Positions 25,516-35,359 of a stretch of DNA of 64,000 nt are shown piece by piece. A model generated the notes under the pieces. That model did not search any database. It was not told the DNA's origin and worked only from the letters and a program-made list of their open reading frames with translations. Source of the stretch: Bacteroidota bacterium (GTDB lineage: Bacteria > Bacteroidota > Bacteroidia > Chitinophagales > Chitinophagaceae); NCBI GenBank assembly GCA_026391455.1, contig JAPLEH010000055.1, forward strand, positions 62,001-126,000, in the 5' to 3' direction. Position numbers and translations under genes: made by a program. Numbering within the stretch: the first letter of the stretch is position 1; each line of letters starts with the position of its first letter.

Positions 25516-26829
25516 TCACAACAAACTATCCAATACCAATACACCGATCAATCCGATAATGGATAGAATCGTTTCCATAACCGTCCAGGATAGAAAGGTT
25601 TGCTTTAAATTAAGTTTGAAAAATTCTTTAAACATCCAGAAACCGGAGTCATTGATATGTGAACCAAACACACTTCCGGTGCCTACTGCCAGCACCATCA
25701 GTTCGGGTGATACCAGTCCCTGCGCAACCAATGGCGTGACCACACCCGCAGCCGTAATCCCGGCCACTGTAGCAGAACCGATCGTAACCCGCAACAAAGC
25801 TGTTACCACCCAGCCAAATAAAAGTGGTGGCATCTGCCATTTACTGCTGAACGATGCAATATAGGCGGCTGTACCACTATCAGTCAGTACTTGTTTGAAT
25901 ACTCCTCCCGCTGTAATGATCAGCAGTATTACGGCAATACCACTGATCGCCTCATTCAGCCATTTCATCGTCAGCGATATGGAACGCCCTGCTCCGGGAC
26001 CAAATACCGCCACGGCCGCTATTACAGATATCAGTAAAGCGATCATAGAATCGCCAATAAAAAGTAATGACCGTTTCAGCAATCCTGCTTCGATAAAATT
26101 GGAGGCCACCACCGCCAGCGTGATCAGCAATACCGGCAATAATGCAATGAAAAAACTGGGAAATGCCGCTGGTGTTTTTTTGTCGGGAGCTAATACCTGT
26201 TGCGGAACCGTAGTCTCCTCATTGCTGATCTTTACTTTTTTTAGCATTCTTCCCAATAGTGGTCCGGCGATGATGGCTGCCGGTATGGCAATGATCATCC
26301 CATACATTAATGTGATGCCCATATCTGCCTTGAATGCCTTCACGAGGAATACCGGTCCGGGATGAGGAGGCAAAAAACAATGCGTAGTGGATAAGGACGC
26401 CGCCATCGGAATCGCAATATATAACAACGGTAATCCGGCTTTCCGGCTTACGGAAAAAACGAGTGGTACCAGGATGATAAATCCGGCATTGTAATACAAG
26501 GGTATGCCGATCAGCAAACCGGTAAGCAATATGGCCCATTGCACCTGTCGTTGCCCGAATAATTGAATGAGTACTGTAGCGATCTTTTCCGCGGCACCAC
26601 TTTCTTCGAGTATTTTTCCTAATACAGCACCGAGACAAATGATCAATGCCACACCACCCAGTGTGCTGCCAGCACCTGCTTCAATGGATTTCACCAATTG
26701 CTCCGGGCTCATGCCAAGGCATAAACCGGAAAAGATGGCCACAATAAGCAATGATAAAAAAGGGCTTACCTTTTTTACTGTCAGGAAAACCTGAATAGCA
26801 ATGGCGATTAAAATAATGAGGAATGTCAA
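25516..26829 (-). CDS. GntP-family aldonate:H+ symporter
   Basis: This 437-residue integral membrane protein has about 12 hydrophobic segments. It carries GntP-family patterns: GAGSTLGGVALIICLGAVLGKILEESGAA near the N-terminus, FLPPHPGPVFLVKAF (the conserved PPHPGP motif), and GSVFGSHINDSGFWMFKEFF near the C-terminus. Family members import gluconate and related sugar acids with protons. It lies 1 bp downstream of the FAH-family gene, so it is co-transcribed. The neighbouring dehydratase suggests an aldonate such as xylonate, arabinonate or gluconate as substrate. Confidence 0.9.
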   Translation of the reverse strand: MTFLIILIAIAIQVFLTVKKVSPFLSLLIVAIFSGLCLGMSPEQLVKSIEAGAGSTLGGVALIICLGAVLGKILEESGAAEKIATVLIQLFGQRQVQWAILLTGLLIGIPLYYNAGFIILVPLVFSVSRKAGLPLLYIAIPMAASLSTTHCFLPPHPGPVFLVKAFKADMGITLMYGMIIAIPAAIIAGPLLGRMLKKVKISNEETTVPQQVLAPDKKTPAAFPSFFIALLPVLLITLAVVASNFIEAGLLKRSLLFIGDSMIALLISVIAAVAVFGPGAGRSISLTMKWLNEAISGIAVILLIITAGGVFKQVLTDSGTAAYIASFSSKWQMPPLLFGWVVTALLRVTIGSATVAGITAAGVVTPLVAQGLVSPELMVLAVGTGSVFGSHINDSGFWMFKEFFKLNLKQTFLSWTVMETILSIIGLIGVLVLDSLL

Positions 26830-26830
26830 A

Positions 26831-27661
26831 TTATGCGACAGTATTGGTTAATTGGCCAATGGGTTCCATTCGGATATGAATCTCATCTCCGCTTTGTAAC
26901 GTAAAATCCGCTCCGGGTACGATACCGGTGCCCGTCATGATGAGGCAACCCTCCGGAAAGGAACAGGCCCGGTAAACATAGGCGACCAGTTCATCCAGCT
27001 TTCGTTTCATCTGTTGCAGTGTGGTTGTTCCCTCAAATATGCTGAGCCGGTTCCTTATCACCCACAATTCAATGACAGTCTCTGCGGCTATTGTTTCATT
27101 CGTCAGATAAATGCAGGGACCAATGGCGGCACAACCATCATAAGTTTTAGCCTGCGGCAGATACAGCGGGTTTTCTCCTTCGATACTCCGGCTGCTCATA
27201 TCGTTGCCAATCGTATAACCGATAATTTTCCCTGAGCTGGCTACCACCAGTGTAAGCTCCGGCTCCGGCACATCCCAGGTGGAATCCTTGCGGATACGCA
27301 CAAGATCACCATGGCCTACTACACGATGCGCATTAGCTTTAAAAAAAACTTCGGGTCGTTCCGCATCATATACTTTGGCATAAAAATCAGCACTGCCCGC
27401 ATCTTTGCTTTCTTCCTGCCTGCCCTGCTTGCTGCGGAAATAAGTTACTCCGCATGCCCACAATTCCTGTTTGCTTCCAATGGGGGGCAATAGTTCATGT
27501 ATCAATTCCGAACTTCCCGGTGTAAGTCCTTTTATTCGCAATTCCGTTTTTGTCAGCAGTTCATCATCATTGATAAATGTATCCCACTCCTCCCGAAGGA
27601 GGTAATAGTCATTGTTCTTTTCTGCTACAATGCCTGCTTTAGTATGATAGAGTCGCATCAA
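26831..27661 (-). CDS. FAH-family protein, probable 2-keto-3-deoxy-pentonate dehydratase
   Basis: The 276-residue protein belongs to the fumarylacetoacetate hydrolase superfamily. It has a metal site motif [12 protein letters not shown] (two Glu ligands), then a characteristic segment [22 protein letters not shown], followed by a mixed beta fold ending in [21 protein letters not shown]. The '[13 protein letters not shown]' stretch is typical of the KdaD/XylX-like subgroup that dehydrates 2-keto-3-deoxy-pentonates to alpha-ketoglutarate semialdehyde. With an IlvD/Edd dehydratase gene just upstream it gives two consecutive steps of a Weimberg-type pathway. The substrate is inferred. Confidence 0.75.
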   Translation of the reverse strand: MMRLYHTKAGIVAEKNNDYYLLREEWDTFINDDELLTKTELRIKGLTPGSSELIHELLPPIGSKQELWACGVTYFRSKQGRQEESKDAGSADFYAKVYDAERPEVFFKANAHRVVGHGDLVRIRKDSTWDVPEPELTLVVASSGKIIGYTIGNDMSSRSIEGENPLYLPQAKTYDGCAAIGPCIYLTNETIAAETVIELWVIRNRLSIFEGTTTLQQMKRKLDELVAYVYRACSFPEGCLIMTGTGIVPGADFTLQSGDEIHIRMEPIGQLTNTVA

Positions 27662-27765
27662 TGGAATTGTATTATATTAAGTAACGGTTTTCATTATCTC
27701 TTTACTGGCCTCATTAAATAAGTTTGAGTGCATTTTCCAGAAAATAACACGCGCCGTTGCATTGA

Positions 27766-29484
27766 TCAATGTGAGTCGCGGGTTACGACAGCACCGCTGC
27801 TACCCTGTAAAAAATCAAGATCAGCTCCCTGATCGGCTCCCATCACGTGGTCGATATACAGTTTTACATAACCACGGTTGGCTGCCGGAGCTGGTCTCAC
27901 CCATTGCCCTCTTCGTTTTTCCAATTCTTCTTCACTTACATCCAGGTGTAATTTCCGCTGTGCCACATCCAGTTCGATCATATCCCCGTTTTGTACCAGT
28001 GCCAGGTTGCCACCTATAGCCGATTCGGGAGAAACATGCAATACGGCTGTACCATAGGCTGTGCCGCTCATCCGGCCATCACTGATACGCACCATATCCT
28101 TTATTCCTTTCTCCAGTATTTTTTTAGGCAATGCCATATTCCCTACTTCCGGCATACCCGGATATCCCACGGGTCCCACATATTTCAATACCATCACACA
28201 GGTTTCATCAATATCCAGTTCGGGATCATCTATACGTGCATGATAGTCTTCGATACTTTCAAAAACAACGGCCCGGCCGCGGTGCTTCATCAGGGAAGGT
28301 GTGGCCGCAGATGGTTTGATCACTGCACCATTACTGGCAAGATTTCCTTTTACCACCACACATCCTGCTTCGGAAATAAGGGGTGCTTCATACCGGGCGA
28401 TCACATCTTCGTTGTAACAGGTGGTATCCCCCTTAATATTCTCATGATGGTTTTTCCCGGTAACCGTACTAACGGTGCTATGTATGCGCTCTTTGAGCTG
28501 ATCGAGTACCACCGGCAATCCGCCGGCATAATAAAAATCCTCCATCAGGTATTTTCCCGAAGGCATCAGGTTTACCAGCAATGGTATCTTACTGCCAATG
28601 GTATCAAAATCCTCCAGCTTCAGTTCCACACCAATCCTTCCCGCAATGGCCATCAGGTGAATGATAAAATTGGAAGACCCTCCCACCGCTGCATTGATCA
28701 TGATCGCATTTTCAAAAGCTTCGCGGGTCAATATTTTATCAATGCTAAGATCTTCCTTCACCATCTCCACAATTCGTCTTCCGCTGAGTTGTGCCATTAC
28801 TTTCTTTCTGGAGTCAGCAGCGGGTATGGCCGCTGCCCCGCTCAGGGTTAATCCCAGTGCTTCCACCATACAGGCCATGGTACTGGCAGTACCCATCGTC
28901 ATACAGTGGCCGATACTCCGGCTCATACAGCTCTCAGCAAATTCACATTCTTCCTGTGTCATCTTGCCTGTCTTCAAATCCTCATCAAATTTCCAGACAT
29001 GTGTACCGGAGCCGATCGTTTGTCCTTTGTATCGCCCATTGAGCATTGGGCCGCCCGGTACTACAATGGTTGGCAAACCCACACTGGCCGCGCCCATTAC
29101 AGTTGATGGGGTTGTTTTATCACAACCGGTGAGCAATACTACCCCATCGATCGGATTGCCCCGTATGGATTCTTCTGCATCCATACTGGCCAGGTTGCGA
29201 AATAACATGGCCGTGGGTTTCAATAAAGTTTCTCCCAGGCTCATTATGGGAAATTCAACCGGGAAACCGCCTGCTTCAAGCACTCCCCGTTTCACACTCT
29301 CTGCTATATCACGAAAATGAGCATTGCAGGGTGTCAGCTCACTGAATGTATTACAGATACCGATTACCGGCCTGCCATCAAAATAATCCGGGGGCATACC
29401 CTGGTTCTTCATCCAGCTCCGGTAAATGATCCCGTCCTTATCTTTTCGGCCAAACCATTCCTGGCTGCGCAATTTTTTCGCCAT
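27766..29484 (-). CDS. IlvD/Edd-family aldonate dehydratase
   Basis: The 572-residue protein is a full-length iron-sulfur dehydratase of the IlvD/Edd family: GICNTFSELTPCNAHFRDIAE (cluster Cys and base region), LLTGCDKTTPSTVMGAA (second cluster Cys), FAESCMSRSIGHCMTMGTASTM (third), and GGSSNFIIHLMAIA. Within the family, branched-chain, gluconate and pentonate dehydratases look alike. Association with an FAH-family dehydratase and a GntP symporter argues for a pentonate or hexonate dehydratase rather than amino acid synthesis. It begins 3 bp after the deacetylase-like gene. Confidence 0.85.
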   Translation of the reverse strand: MAKKLRSQEWFGRKDKDGIIYRSWMKNQGMPPDYFDGRPVIGICNTFSELTPCNAHFRDIAESVKRGVLEAGGFPVEFPIMSLGETLLKPTAMLFRNLASMDAEESIRGNPIDGVVLLTGCDKTTPSTVMGAASVGLPTIVVPGGPMLNGRYKGQTIGSGTHVWKFDEDLKTGKMTQEECEFAESCMSRSIGHCMTMGTASTMACMVEALGLTLSGAAAIPAADSRKKVMAQLSGRRIVEMVKEDLSIDKILTREAFENAIMINAAVGGSSNFIIHLMAIAGRIGVELKLEDFDTIGSKIPLLVNLMPSGKYLMEDFYYAGGLPVVLDQLKERIHSTVSTVTGKNHHENIKGDTTCYNEDVIARYEAPLISEAGCVVVKGNLASNGAVIKPSAATPSLMKHRGRAVVFESIEDYHARIDDPELDIDETCVMVLKYVGPVGYPGMPEVGNMALPKKILEKGIKDMVRISDGRMSGTAYGTAVLHVSPESAIGGNLALVQNGDMIELDVAQRKLHLDVSEEELEKRRGQWVRPAPAANRGYVKLYIDHVMGADQGADLDFLQGSSGAVVTRDSH

Positions 29485-29487
29485 GGG

Positions 29488-30567
29488 TCAATTCATTTTA
29501 TCTAAGCTAGAATTATTTTCTGAGTAATTTTTCCCTGCTGTGTGCAGAGGGAAAAGCGGGATATTACTACAGAACAGGAATCGCCTTTCGCCGGAACTTG
29601 AACCGGGCTGCATACTGCTGTTTCCGATACCAACAGTAAGAACCGGTATACCGGCCCGATAACTTTCGGGTTTATCCAAACCTGTTGCCGTATTCGTTGC
29701 AGGATAAACATCTGCAAAAGCCGGTGTAGAAAGTGAATCGATGGCCATTGGCTTCCTGTTTGCCTGTTGTGGTTTGTACTTCTTTTGCCATTCCTTTATA
29801 TGATCAGCCACGTCTACCATTGGGGCAATCCAAAGCTCATTTTGTTTTTCTTTCAGGTACCGTAGAAATTTCCGGTGCTCGGCCACTTCCACATCAAGTC
29901 CGTTACCCCCTCCTACGCCATGGAATAAAACCACCAGCAATGAATTGTTCTTTACGGCTTCGTTTACCCATGCGATCATCTGGTCGGCTGTATGATGATT
30001 CACCACATAGCAATCGACATCCTGCAGGTCAACCTGCCCGATGGTGTGCATTTGTCCGCGTACGCCACGTAAAGCCGTAAAATCCTGCTTTATCAATGAT
30101 ACAAACGATGAATCCTTTACCCTTGTATCACCGCAGGTAAAAGCAAATGTTCGCTTTGTTTTTCCATCCATGGATTGCAATAACAAATTAGTAGCGCTGA
30201 TTTCATCCAGCAAACGCGGTATCGTATAATTATTCAAATCATAATCCGGCTTTACCCATTCCCTTCCCGGGCCTCCGGTACAGGGATGGTATAATGTGTG
30301 ATTTCCCAATTCATGCCCCTTAACGGCGAGTTGCTTCCACTCCTTCAATCTGGCCCGCATGGATGCTGAAAATCCCGTAACATAGAAAGTTGCCTTTAAG
30401 CCCAATGAATCCAATACCGGGGCTGCATTATCCAGGTGCTGATCTATAGCATCATCATAGGTGATGACCACCGCTGCTTTTTTCCCTTTCCAGGTATTTT
30501 TAGGTTGCCCATAAATGTCAATAACTAACATACATGCACAACCGAAAATGAAAATGGCCTTTTGCAT
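29488..30567 (-). CDS. Secreted polysaccharide deacetylase-like (NodB/CE4-type) protein
   Basis: After a signal peptide (IFIFGCACMLVIDIYG) the 359-residue protein has a NodB-homology domain: AAVVITYDDAIDQHLDNA with the Asp pair, LKATFYVTGF, and HELGNHTLYHP giving the two metal-binding His residues. LLVVLFHGVGG contains the later active-site His. The likely role in this locus is removal of acetyl or similar groups from xylan or oligosaccharides. The last ~40 residues (after VLTVGIGNSS) look atypical, and another frame reads a plausible continuation, so a frameshift near 29600 is possible. Confidence 0.75.
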   Translation of the reverse strand: MQKAIFIFGCACMLVIDIYGQPKNTWKGKKAAVVITYDDAIDQHLDNAAPVLDSLGLKATFYVTGFSASMRARLKEWKQLAVKGHELGNHTLYHPCTGGPGREWVKPDYDLNNYTIPRLLDEISATNLLLQSMDGKTKRTFAFTCGDTRVKDSSFVSLIKQDFTALRGVRGQMHTIGQVDLQDVDCYVVNHHTADQMIAWVNEAVKNNSLLVVLFHGVGGGNGLDVEVAEHRKFLRYLKEKQNELWIAPMVDVADHIKEWQKKYKPQQANRKPMAIDSLSTPAFADVYPATNTATGLDKPESYRAGIPVLTVGIGNSSMQPGSSSGERRFLFCSNIPLFPLHTAGKNYSENNSSLDKMN

Positions 30568-30582
30568 TAACTAAATGTTTTA

Positions 30583-32517
30583 TTATTGGTCCGTCCGGAA
30601 TGGTGATGCCGGCAATCCCTCCTTATTATACAAATTCGGGTTTACGGGGTTGTCGGCCCAGGCATATCGAATATACACCGGATCGGGTACTGAGTCATTC
30701 CAAACTATTAATTTATTTCCCTCTATGCTGGCACGGGCCCATACAAATTGCTTATCCGCTCCCGCAATGGCGAGTTCCGCAGGCTCTCCTCCATCCCGGG
30801 TAACCAATCCGGAGCCGGTTTCCTTAAACAGTATCACCAGCCTGTTACTATCTCTGGTCACCGATTGAAAAAGCGGGCCGGATGCGACAATATTTTCTCC
30901 GTAAACCATTTTCCTGGCGGCAAGCGAAAGCCGCAGTCCCACCTCTTTTTTATTATCGGGATGGATATCATTCCACTCTCCCAGGTCAATCGCTACCGCC
31001 ATGGCAGTATGAGGCACTTGCAATATTTGCAACTGAGCTTCCCGCAATTGTGCCCACTGGCTTTGTGCAGGTTGGTAATTATAATCCATAAAACCCGGCA
31101 ACTGTACATATAAGAAAGGCAATTTCGGTTGATTGAACTGCTTGCGCCAATCAAGGATCAGTGCAGACATTATTTTAGCATATTCAGCAGCACGGCTTGT
31201 ATTGGCCTCGCCCTGGTACCAGAGTATTCCTTTAATGGCATAGGGAATAACGGGTGCCACCATTGCATTGAATAAAGCAGCGGGTTGATTTTGTGCATTG
31301 ATTGCTGCAACACCGGTGCCCGGCTTCAGTGGTTCTGAGACAGCGCCCACTTTATAGTACCAGGTCCCTTTCAGATCAACGGTATCATTGCCGGAAAAAA
31401 TACAGTACGGCTTATCTGGTACAAAGCCACCTTTACCGGAATTGTTGGTGACCCTAACAACAAATACATTCTTCCCTGACTTTAATAATGATGCAGGCAC
31501 ATTGTATCTGCGTTGCGGATATTGATACGTGGTATTGCCCACCAGTTTGCCATTGATGTATAATTCATCAGCATCCACGATACGGCCCAGGAATACGCTT
31601 GCAGCTTTGCCGGCCATGCTCTCCGGAATATCAATTTCTCTTCTGTACCATACCACACCATCGAGGTCACGGATACCCTGGTCTTCCCAATAGCCGGGTA
31701 CATGGATCGTACGCCATCCTTCTGGAATGTATGAGCTATCCAACCATTTTTTGGATCCGGTCATACCCAGGTCAGGACTGGTATACCGCCGCGGTGCTGC
31801 CGCAGCGGCCTTGTTTGTTTCGCGAACCCAGGCAGTATCTTTATTCTGCTGTAATGTTTTCAGAATGGTTTCAAATGCATTCAATCCTGCTTCACTCATC
31901 CATGCCTCTGCCGGCGTACCTCCCACACTGGCATTGATGATACCAATGGGAACATGGTATTTTTCATAAATATCTCTGGCAAAAAAATAGGCTACCGCTG
32001 AAAATTTTAGAACGTCGGTTGATGTGGCTGGTTTCCAGTTGCCGGCCGGCAGATCCGTTTGTGGCCCTTCTAAATTCGCTAAGGTGGGTATCCAAAACTG
32101 ACGGATATGCGGATAATTGGCTGCAGCGATGTCGTTCGCATACGTAATATTGTGCAATTCCATTTGGTGAACCATGTTGGATTGACCGCTGCAAAACCAA
32201 ACATCCCCAAACAATACCTCCCTGAGTGTGATCGCATTGGAAGCAGCCAGCTTTATTTCATACGGGCCACCTGCAGCAGTAGGAGGTAATTGTACCCGCC
32301 ATTTGCCATCGGCACCGGCTTTGGTTTTGAATCTTTTGTTGTTGAATTGTATAGTTAGTTTTTCGTTGGCACCCGCCCAACCCCAGATTGTGGCCGGCAC
32401 ATCACGCTGCAATACCATGCTGTCGCGAACGAGCCGGGGCAACCTGATCTGCGCATATAGATGACTGTTATACAGCAGCATCACCCCTGCGAATAACCAT
32501 TTTCCGATAGGTAGCAT
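30583..32517 (-). CDS. Sialate-O-acetylesterase-family (SASA) acetyl esterase with inserted beta domain
   Basis: The 644-residue secreted protein (signal peptide about 1-22) begins with a beta domain (SMVLQRDVPATIWGWAGANEKLTI). It then starts the SGNH-type esterase fold with FGDVWFCSGQSNMVHQME (nucleophile Ser in GQSNM). The fold is interrupted (about 260-380) by a GH2-type sugar-binding beta sandwich (VWYRREIDIPESMAGKAASVFLGRIVDADELYINGKLVG). It resumes at LWYQGEAN, with ND-HP-NK (DIHPDNK) giving the catalytic Asp-His region. Enzymes of this layout in xylan loci remove O-acetyl groups. It lies 15 bp upstream of the deacetylase-like gene. Confidence 0.85.
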   Translation of the reverse strand: MLPIGKWLFAGVMLLYNSHLYAQIRLPRLVRDSMVLQRDVPATIWGWAGANEKLTIQFNNKRFKTKAGADGKWRVQLPPTAAGGPYEIKLAASNAITLREVLFGDVWFCSGQSNMVHQMELHNITYANDIAAANYPHIRQFWIPTLANLEGPQTDLPAGNWKPATSTDVLKFSAVAYFFARDIYEKYHVPIGIINASVGGTPAEAWMSEAGLNAFETILKTLQQNKDTAWVRETNKAAAAAPRRYTSPDLGMTGSKKWLDSSYIPEGWRTIHVPGYWEDQGIRDLDGVVWYRREIDIPESMAGKAASVFLGRIVDADELYINGKLVGNTTYQYPQRRYNVPASLLKSGKNVFVVRVTNNSGKGGFVPDKPYCIFSGNDTVDLKGTWYYKVGAVSEPLKPGTGVAAINAQNQPAALFNAMVAPVIPYAIKGILWYQGEANTSRAAEYAKIMSALILDWRKQFNQPKLPFLYVQLPGFMDYNYQPAQSQWAQLREAQLQILQVPHTAMAVAIDLGEWNDIHPDNKKEVGLRLSLAARKMVYGENIVASGPLFQSVTRDSNRLVILFKETGSGLVTRDGGEPAELAIAGADKQFVWARASIEGNKLIVWNDSVPDPVYIRYAWADNPVNPNLYNKEGLPASPFRTDQ

Positions 32518-32622
32518 ACTTATTATTAAATAGTATAATCGTTGGCGCCTCTCCCGTTCAGTACATATTCATTTTATCCCTCACCCGGATTTTCAATTTC
32601 TACCGTGAAAACCTGCTTTCTT

Positions 32623-35250
32623 TTATTGCATCCGTACAGACCCGGTAAGCACATTTGACGTAGTGTTATTCTTAACGCCCGGTTGTCCGCCACCCACACT
32701 GATGTTCAAATTACCTTCCGGCTGGTATAACAGGCCCGTATCTTCATCCACCAATGATAGTTGTTCGGGAGTTAATGTAAAACTGATTTGCCGGGCTTGC
32801 CCCGCTTTTAGATATATGCGCTGAAAACCTTTTAATGCACGCAATGGCGCTTTGCCTTTGTTGTACTGATGCGATACATACAATTGCACCACTTCTTCCC
32901 CATCCCGTTTGCCGGTGTTCTTTACCTGTACCGTTACCACTATCTTTTTATTTCGTGGAAGTGATGGTGGGATTTTTAAATTGGAGTATTGAAAACTGGT
33001 ATAAGACAACCCATAACCAAAGGGATACAAGGCTTCGCCCCTGAAATAACGATAAGTTCTTCCATCCATTGAATAATCGCTGAAACCGGGAATATCATCA
33101 TCAGACTTGTAAAACGTAACTGGCAAGCGACCGGCTGGATTGTAATCACCAAATAATACATCTGCAATGGCTGTACCGGCACTTTGTCCGCCATACCAGG
33201 CATTGATAATGGCCGGAGTGTTTTCACTTTCCCAGGGAGTGGCCAATGCACTTCCGGTCATCATCACAAATACAACCGGTTTTCCTGTTGCCTTCAATAC
33301 TTTCAGAAACTCTGTCTGTACAGCAGGCAATAATATACTGGTACGATCACCGCCTTTAAATCCGGGCACTGCCACTGGCATTTCCTCTCCTTCCAGTTGC
33401 GGGGAAATGCCTCCGGCAAATATGACAGCATCAGCATCTTTCAATCGTTCTTGCAATGCTGCAAAGTCCGTTTTCTTATAATGTCCGGCTTTAAACTTTA
33501 TTGAAGCATTGCCATCAGTCTGGTAACATTCCACTGTAACATTATAAACGGAATCTTTTATTACCGGCCATTCAAATTGCTTAGTGCCCCATCGGTTGCG
33601 TGTCCAGGCATCCACCATGGTTTTACCATTGATGACCACGCGGTAGCCATCATCCCCTTCTGCTTCAAAATTCATCGTCTCATCTTTCATTGCTGTAAAA
33701 CTGGTACTGAAGCGGATCGAATAATGTACGGATGGTATACCATTGACCGGTGTTTGCCCTTCTGTCCAGAAATGATCAATGTCGGGTTCTATCTGTGTTA
33801 GTGCAGGCTGTCCTTCCAGTTTCTCATTGGTAAAATACTCTGCTTTCACACCTTGTTTGCCATCAATTGTATACCTGCTGCTGATGGGATCGTACACCAT
33901 CAAGGTATCATTGGCAAAATTGATCGCTTTCTCATATACCACTTCGGTGCCTTTGCCCAGTTTCTCTTTTATGCCCTCCAACACCGTTACTACTCTCGAG
34001 GGAATGCCGTTATAATTACCCAGCACCGCAATGCGATTATCGGCATTGGGTCCAAGTACCACGATCTTTTTCAAGTTTTTCTTCAGTGGCAGTGCATTGT
34101 TCTCATTCCTTAGTAATACAATGGCCTGTTGTGCCATTTTCAACGCATGTGCCTGATGTGCCGGTGCCTCCAGCACTGTTGATTTTGTTTGTGCATATTT
34201 CACCATGGCCGGCGGGTCGAACATACCCAGCCGATAACGAATAGTAAACAACCGTTTCAATGAAATATCCAACTGTGCTTCTTTAATCAATCCCGTTTTT
34301 ACTGCATCCAGTAAGGTACGGTATACCGAATTGCCACATTCCACATCCGTGCCATGCATCACTGCATCCACGGCCGAAGACACGGCATCCTTATGTGTTT
34401 TGTGATACCGGAAAAAATCATCCACTGCCCAGCAATCGCTGGTCACGTATCCGGTAAACTTCCATTGAGTCCGGAGGATATCATTCATCAATTTGTCGTT
34501 GGCACAACAGGGCTGTGTGTTGATTGCATTGTATGCACACATCACCCCGGCTACTTTGGCATTCACCACAAGTTCGCGGAAGGCGGGCAGGTAGGTATCC
34601 CAAAGGTCATAGGTGGATGGATTGAAATTATCGGAATGCCGTGTGGGTTCCGGCCCACTGTGTACGGCGAAATGCTTGGCACAGGCTGCCGCTTTTAAAT
34701 ACTTCGGATCTTCGCCCTGTAATCCTCTTACAAAAGATCGTGCAAGCATGGCCGTTAGAAAAGGATCTTCGCCATAGGTTTCCTGGCCACGACCCCAGCG
34801 GGGATCCCGGAAGATATTGATATTGGGTGTCCAGTAAGTAAGACCAAGGTAACGATCACCGGTTTTATTTTTTTCGATAGCGATATTATGTATAGCCCTT
34901 CCTTCTTCGGCAGAAAAATCGGCCATCCGGTGCAGTGAATTCGTATCCCAGGTAGCCGCCATACCAATGGCCTGCGGATAAGATGTAACATGAAACGGCG
35001 TGCGCGCCACACCATGCAGTACTTCATTCCACCATTCATAGGCAGGTATACCCAACCTTGAAATGGCCGGCGCAGCATTGAGCATTTGTGCCACTTTCTC
35101 TTCCAGCGTTAAACGGCTTACCACATCATTTACCCGTTGCTCCACAGACAATTTGGTGTTCCACATCGGAAACGATTTATAATCCTGTGCATCTGCAATT
35201 AGTGAAAACAACACAAATCCGATTACTAACTTTTTTTTCATACTAATCAT
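32623..35250 (-). CDS. GH3 glycosidase with PA14 domain
   Basis: The 875-residue protein has a signal peptide (IGFVLFSLIADA), a GH3 N-terminal barrel, the GH3 C-terminal domain, a PA14 insertion (about 455-600; VKAEYFTNEKLEG, MNFEAEGDDGYRVVING) and a C-terminal fibronectin-III-like domain. The predicted nucleophile is Asp272 in YVTSDCWAVDD. KHFAVHSGPE matches the conserved KHF-HS motif of the XylA/beta-xylosidase-like subgroup. It should act as an exo-beta-xylosidase (or arabinosidase/glucosidase) on oligosaccharides. It lies 109 bp upstream of nothing on its strand but the esterase gene, within the xylan operon. Confidence 0.88.
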   Translation of the reverse strand: MISMKKKLVIGFVLFSLIADAQDYKSFPMWNTKLSVEQRVNDVVSRLTLEEKVAQMLNAAPAISRLGIPAYEWWNEVLHGVARTPFHVTSYPQAIGMAATWDTNSLHRMADFSAEEGRAIHNIAIEKNKTGDRYLGLTYWTPNINIFRDPRWGRGQETYGEDPFLTAMLARSFVRGLQGEDPKYLKAAACAKHFAVHSGPEPTRHSDNFNPSTYDLWDTYLPAFRELVVNAKVAGVMCAYNAINTQPCCANDKLMNDILRTQWKFTGYVTSDCWAVDDFFRYHKTHKDAVSSAVDAVMHGTDVECGNSVYRTLLDAVKTGLIKEAQLDISLKRLFTIRYRLGMFDPPAMVKYAQTKSTVLEAPAHQAHALKMAQQAIVLLRNENNALPLKKNLKKIVVLGPNADNRIAVLGNYNGIPSRVVTVLEGIKEKLGKGTEVVYEKAINFANDTLMVYDPISSRYTIDGKQGVKAEYFTNEKLEGQPALTQIEPDIDHFWTEGQTPVNGIPSVHYSIRFSTSFTAMKDETMNFEAEGDDGYRVVINGKTMVDAWTRNRWGTKQFEWPVIKDSVYNVTVECYQTDGNASIKFKAGHYKKTDFAALQERLKDADAVIFAGGISPQLEGEEMPVAVPGFKGGDRTSILLPAVQTEFLKVLKATGKPVVFVMMTGSALATPWESENTPAIINAWYGGQSAGTAIADVLFGDYNPAGRLPVTFYKSDDDIPGFSDYSMDGRTYRYFRGEALYPFGYGLSYTSFQYSNLKIPPSLPRNKKIVVTVQVKNTGKRDGEEVVQLYVSHQYNKGKAPLRALKGFQRIYLKAGQARQISFTLTPEQLSLVDEDTGLLYQPEGNLNISVGGGQPGVKNNTTSNVLTGSVRMQ

Positions 35251-35359
35251 TTTTGATCAAACCAACATGGTGTTCCCAGGGTATGGAATAAGTACCTTAT
35301 GGGACAGAAAAAATTTCTTCAATATTAAGGACAGCAGGTCTCATAATTTTTCATTGAAC

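Noticed and set aside
28661-29320. A 219-codon plus-strand open frame
   Set aside because: It lies antisense within the IlvD/Edd-family gene and has no recognisable features.
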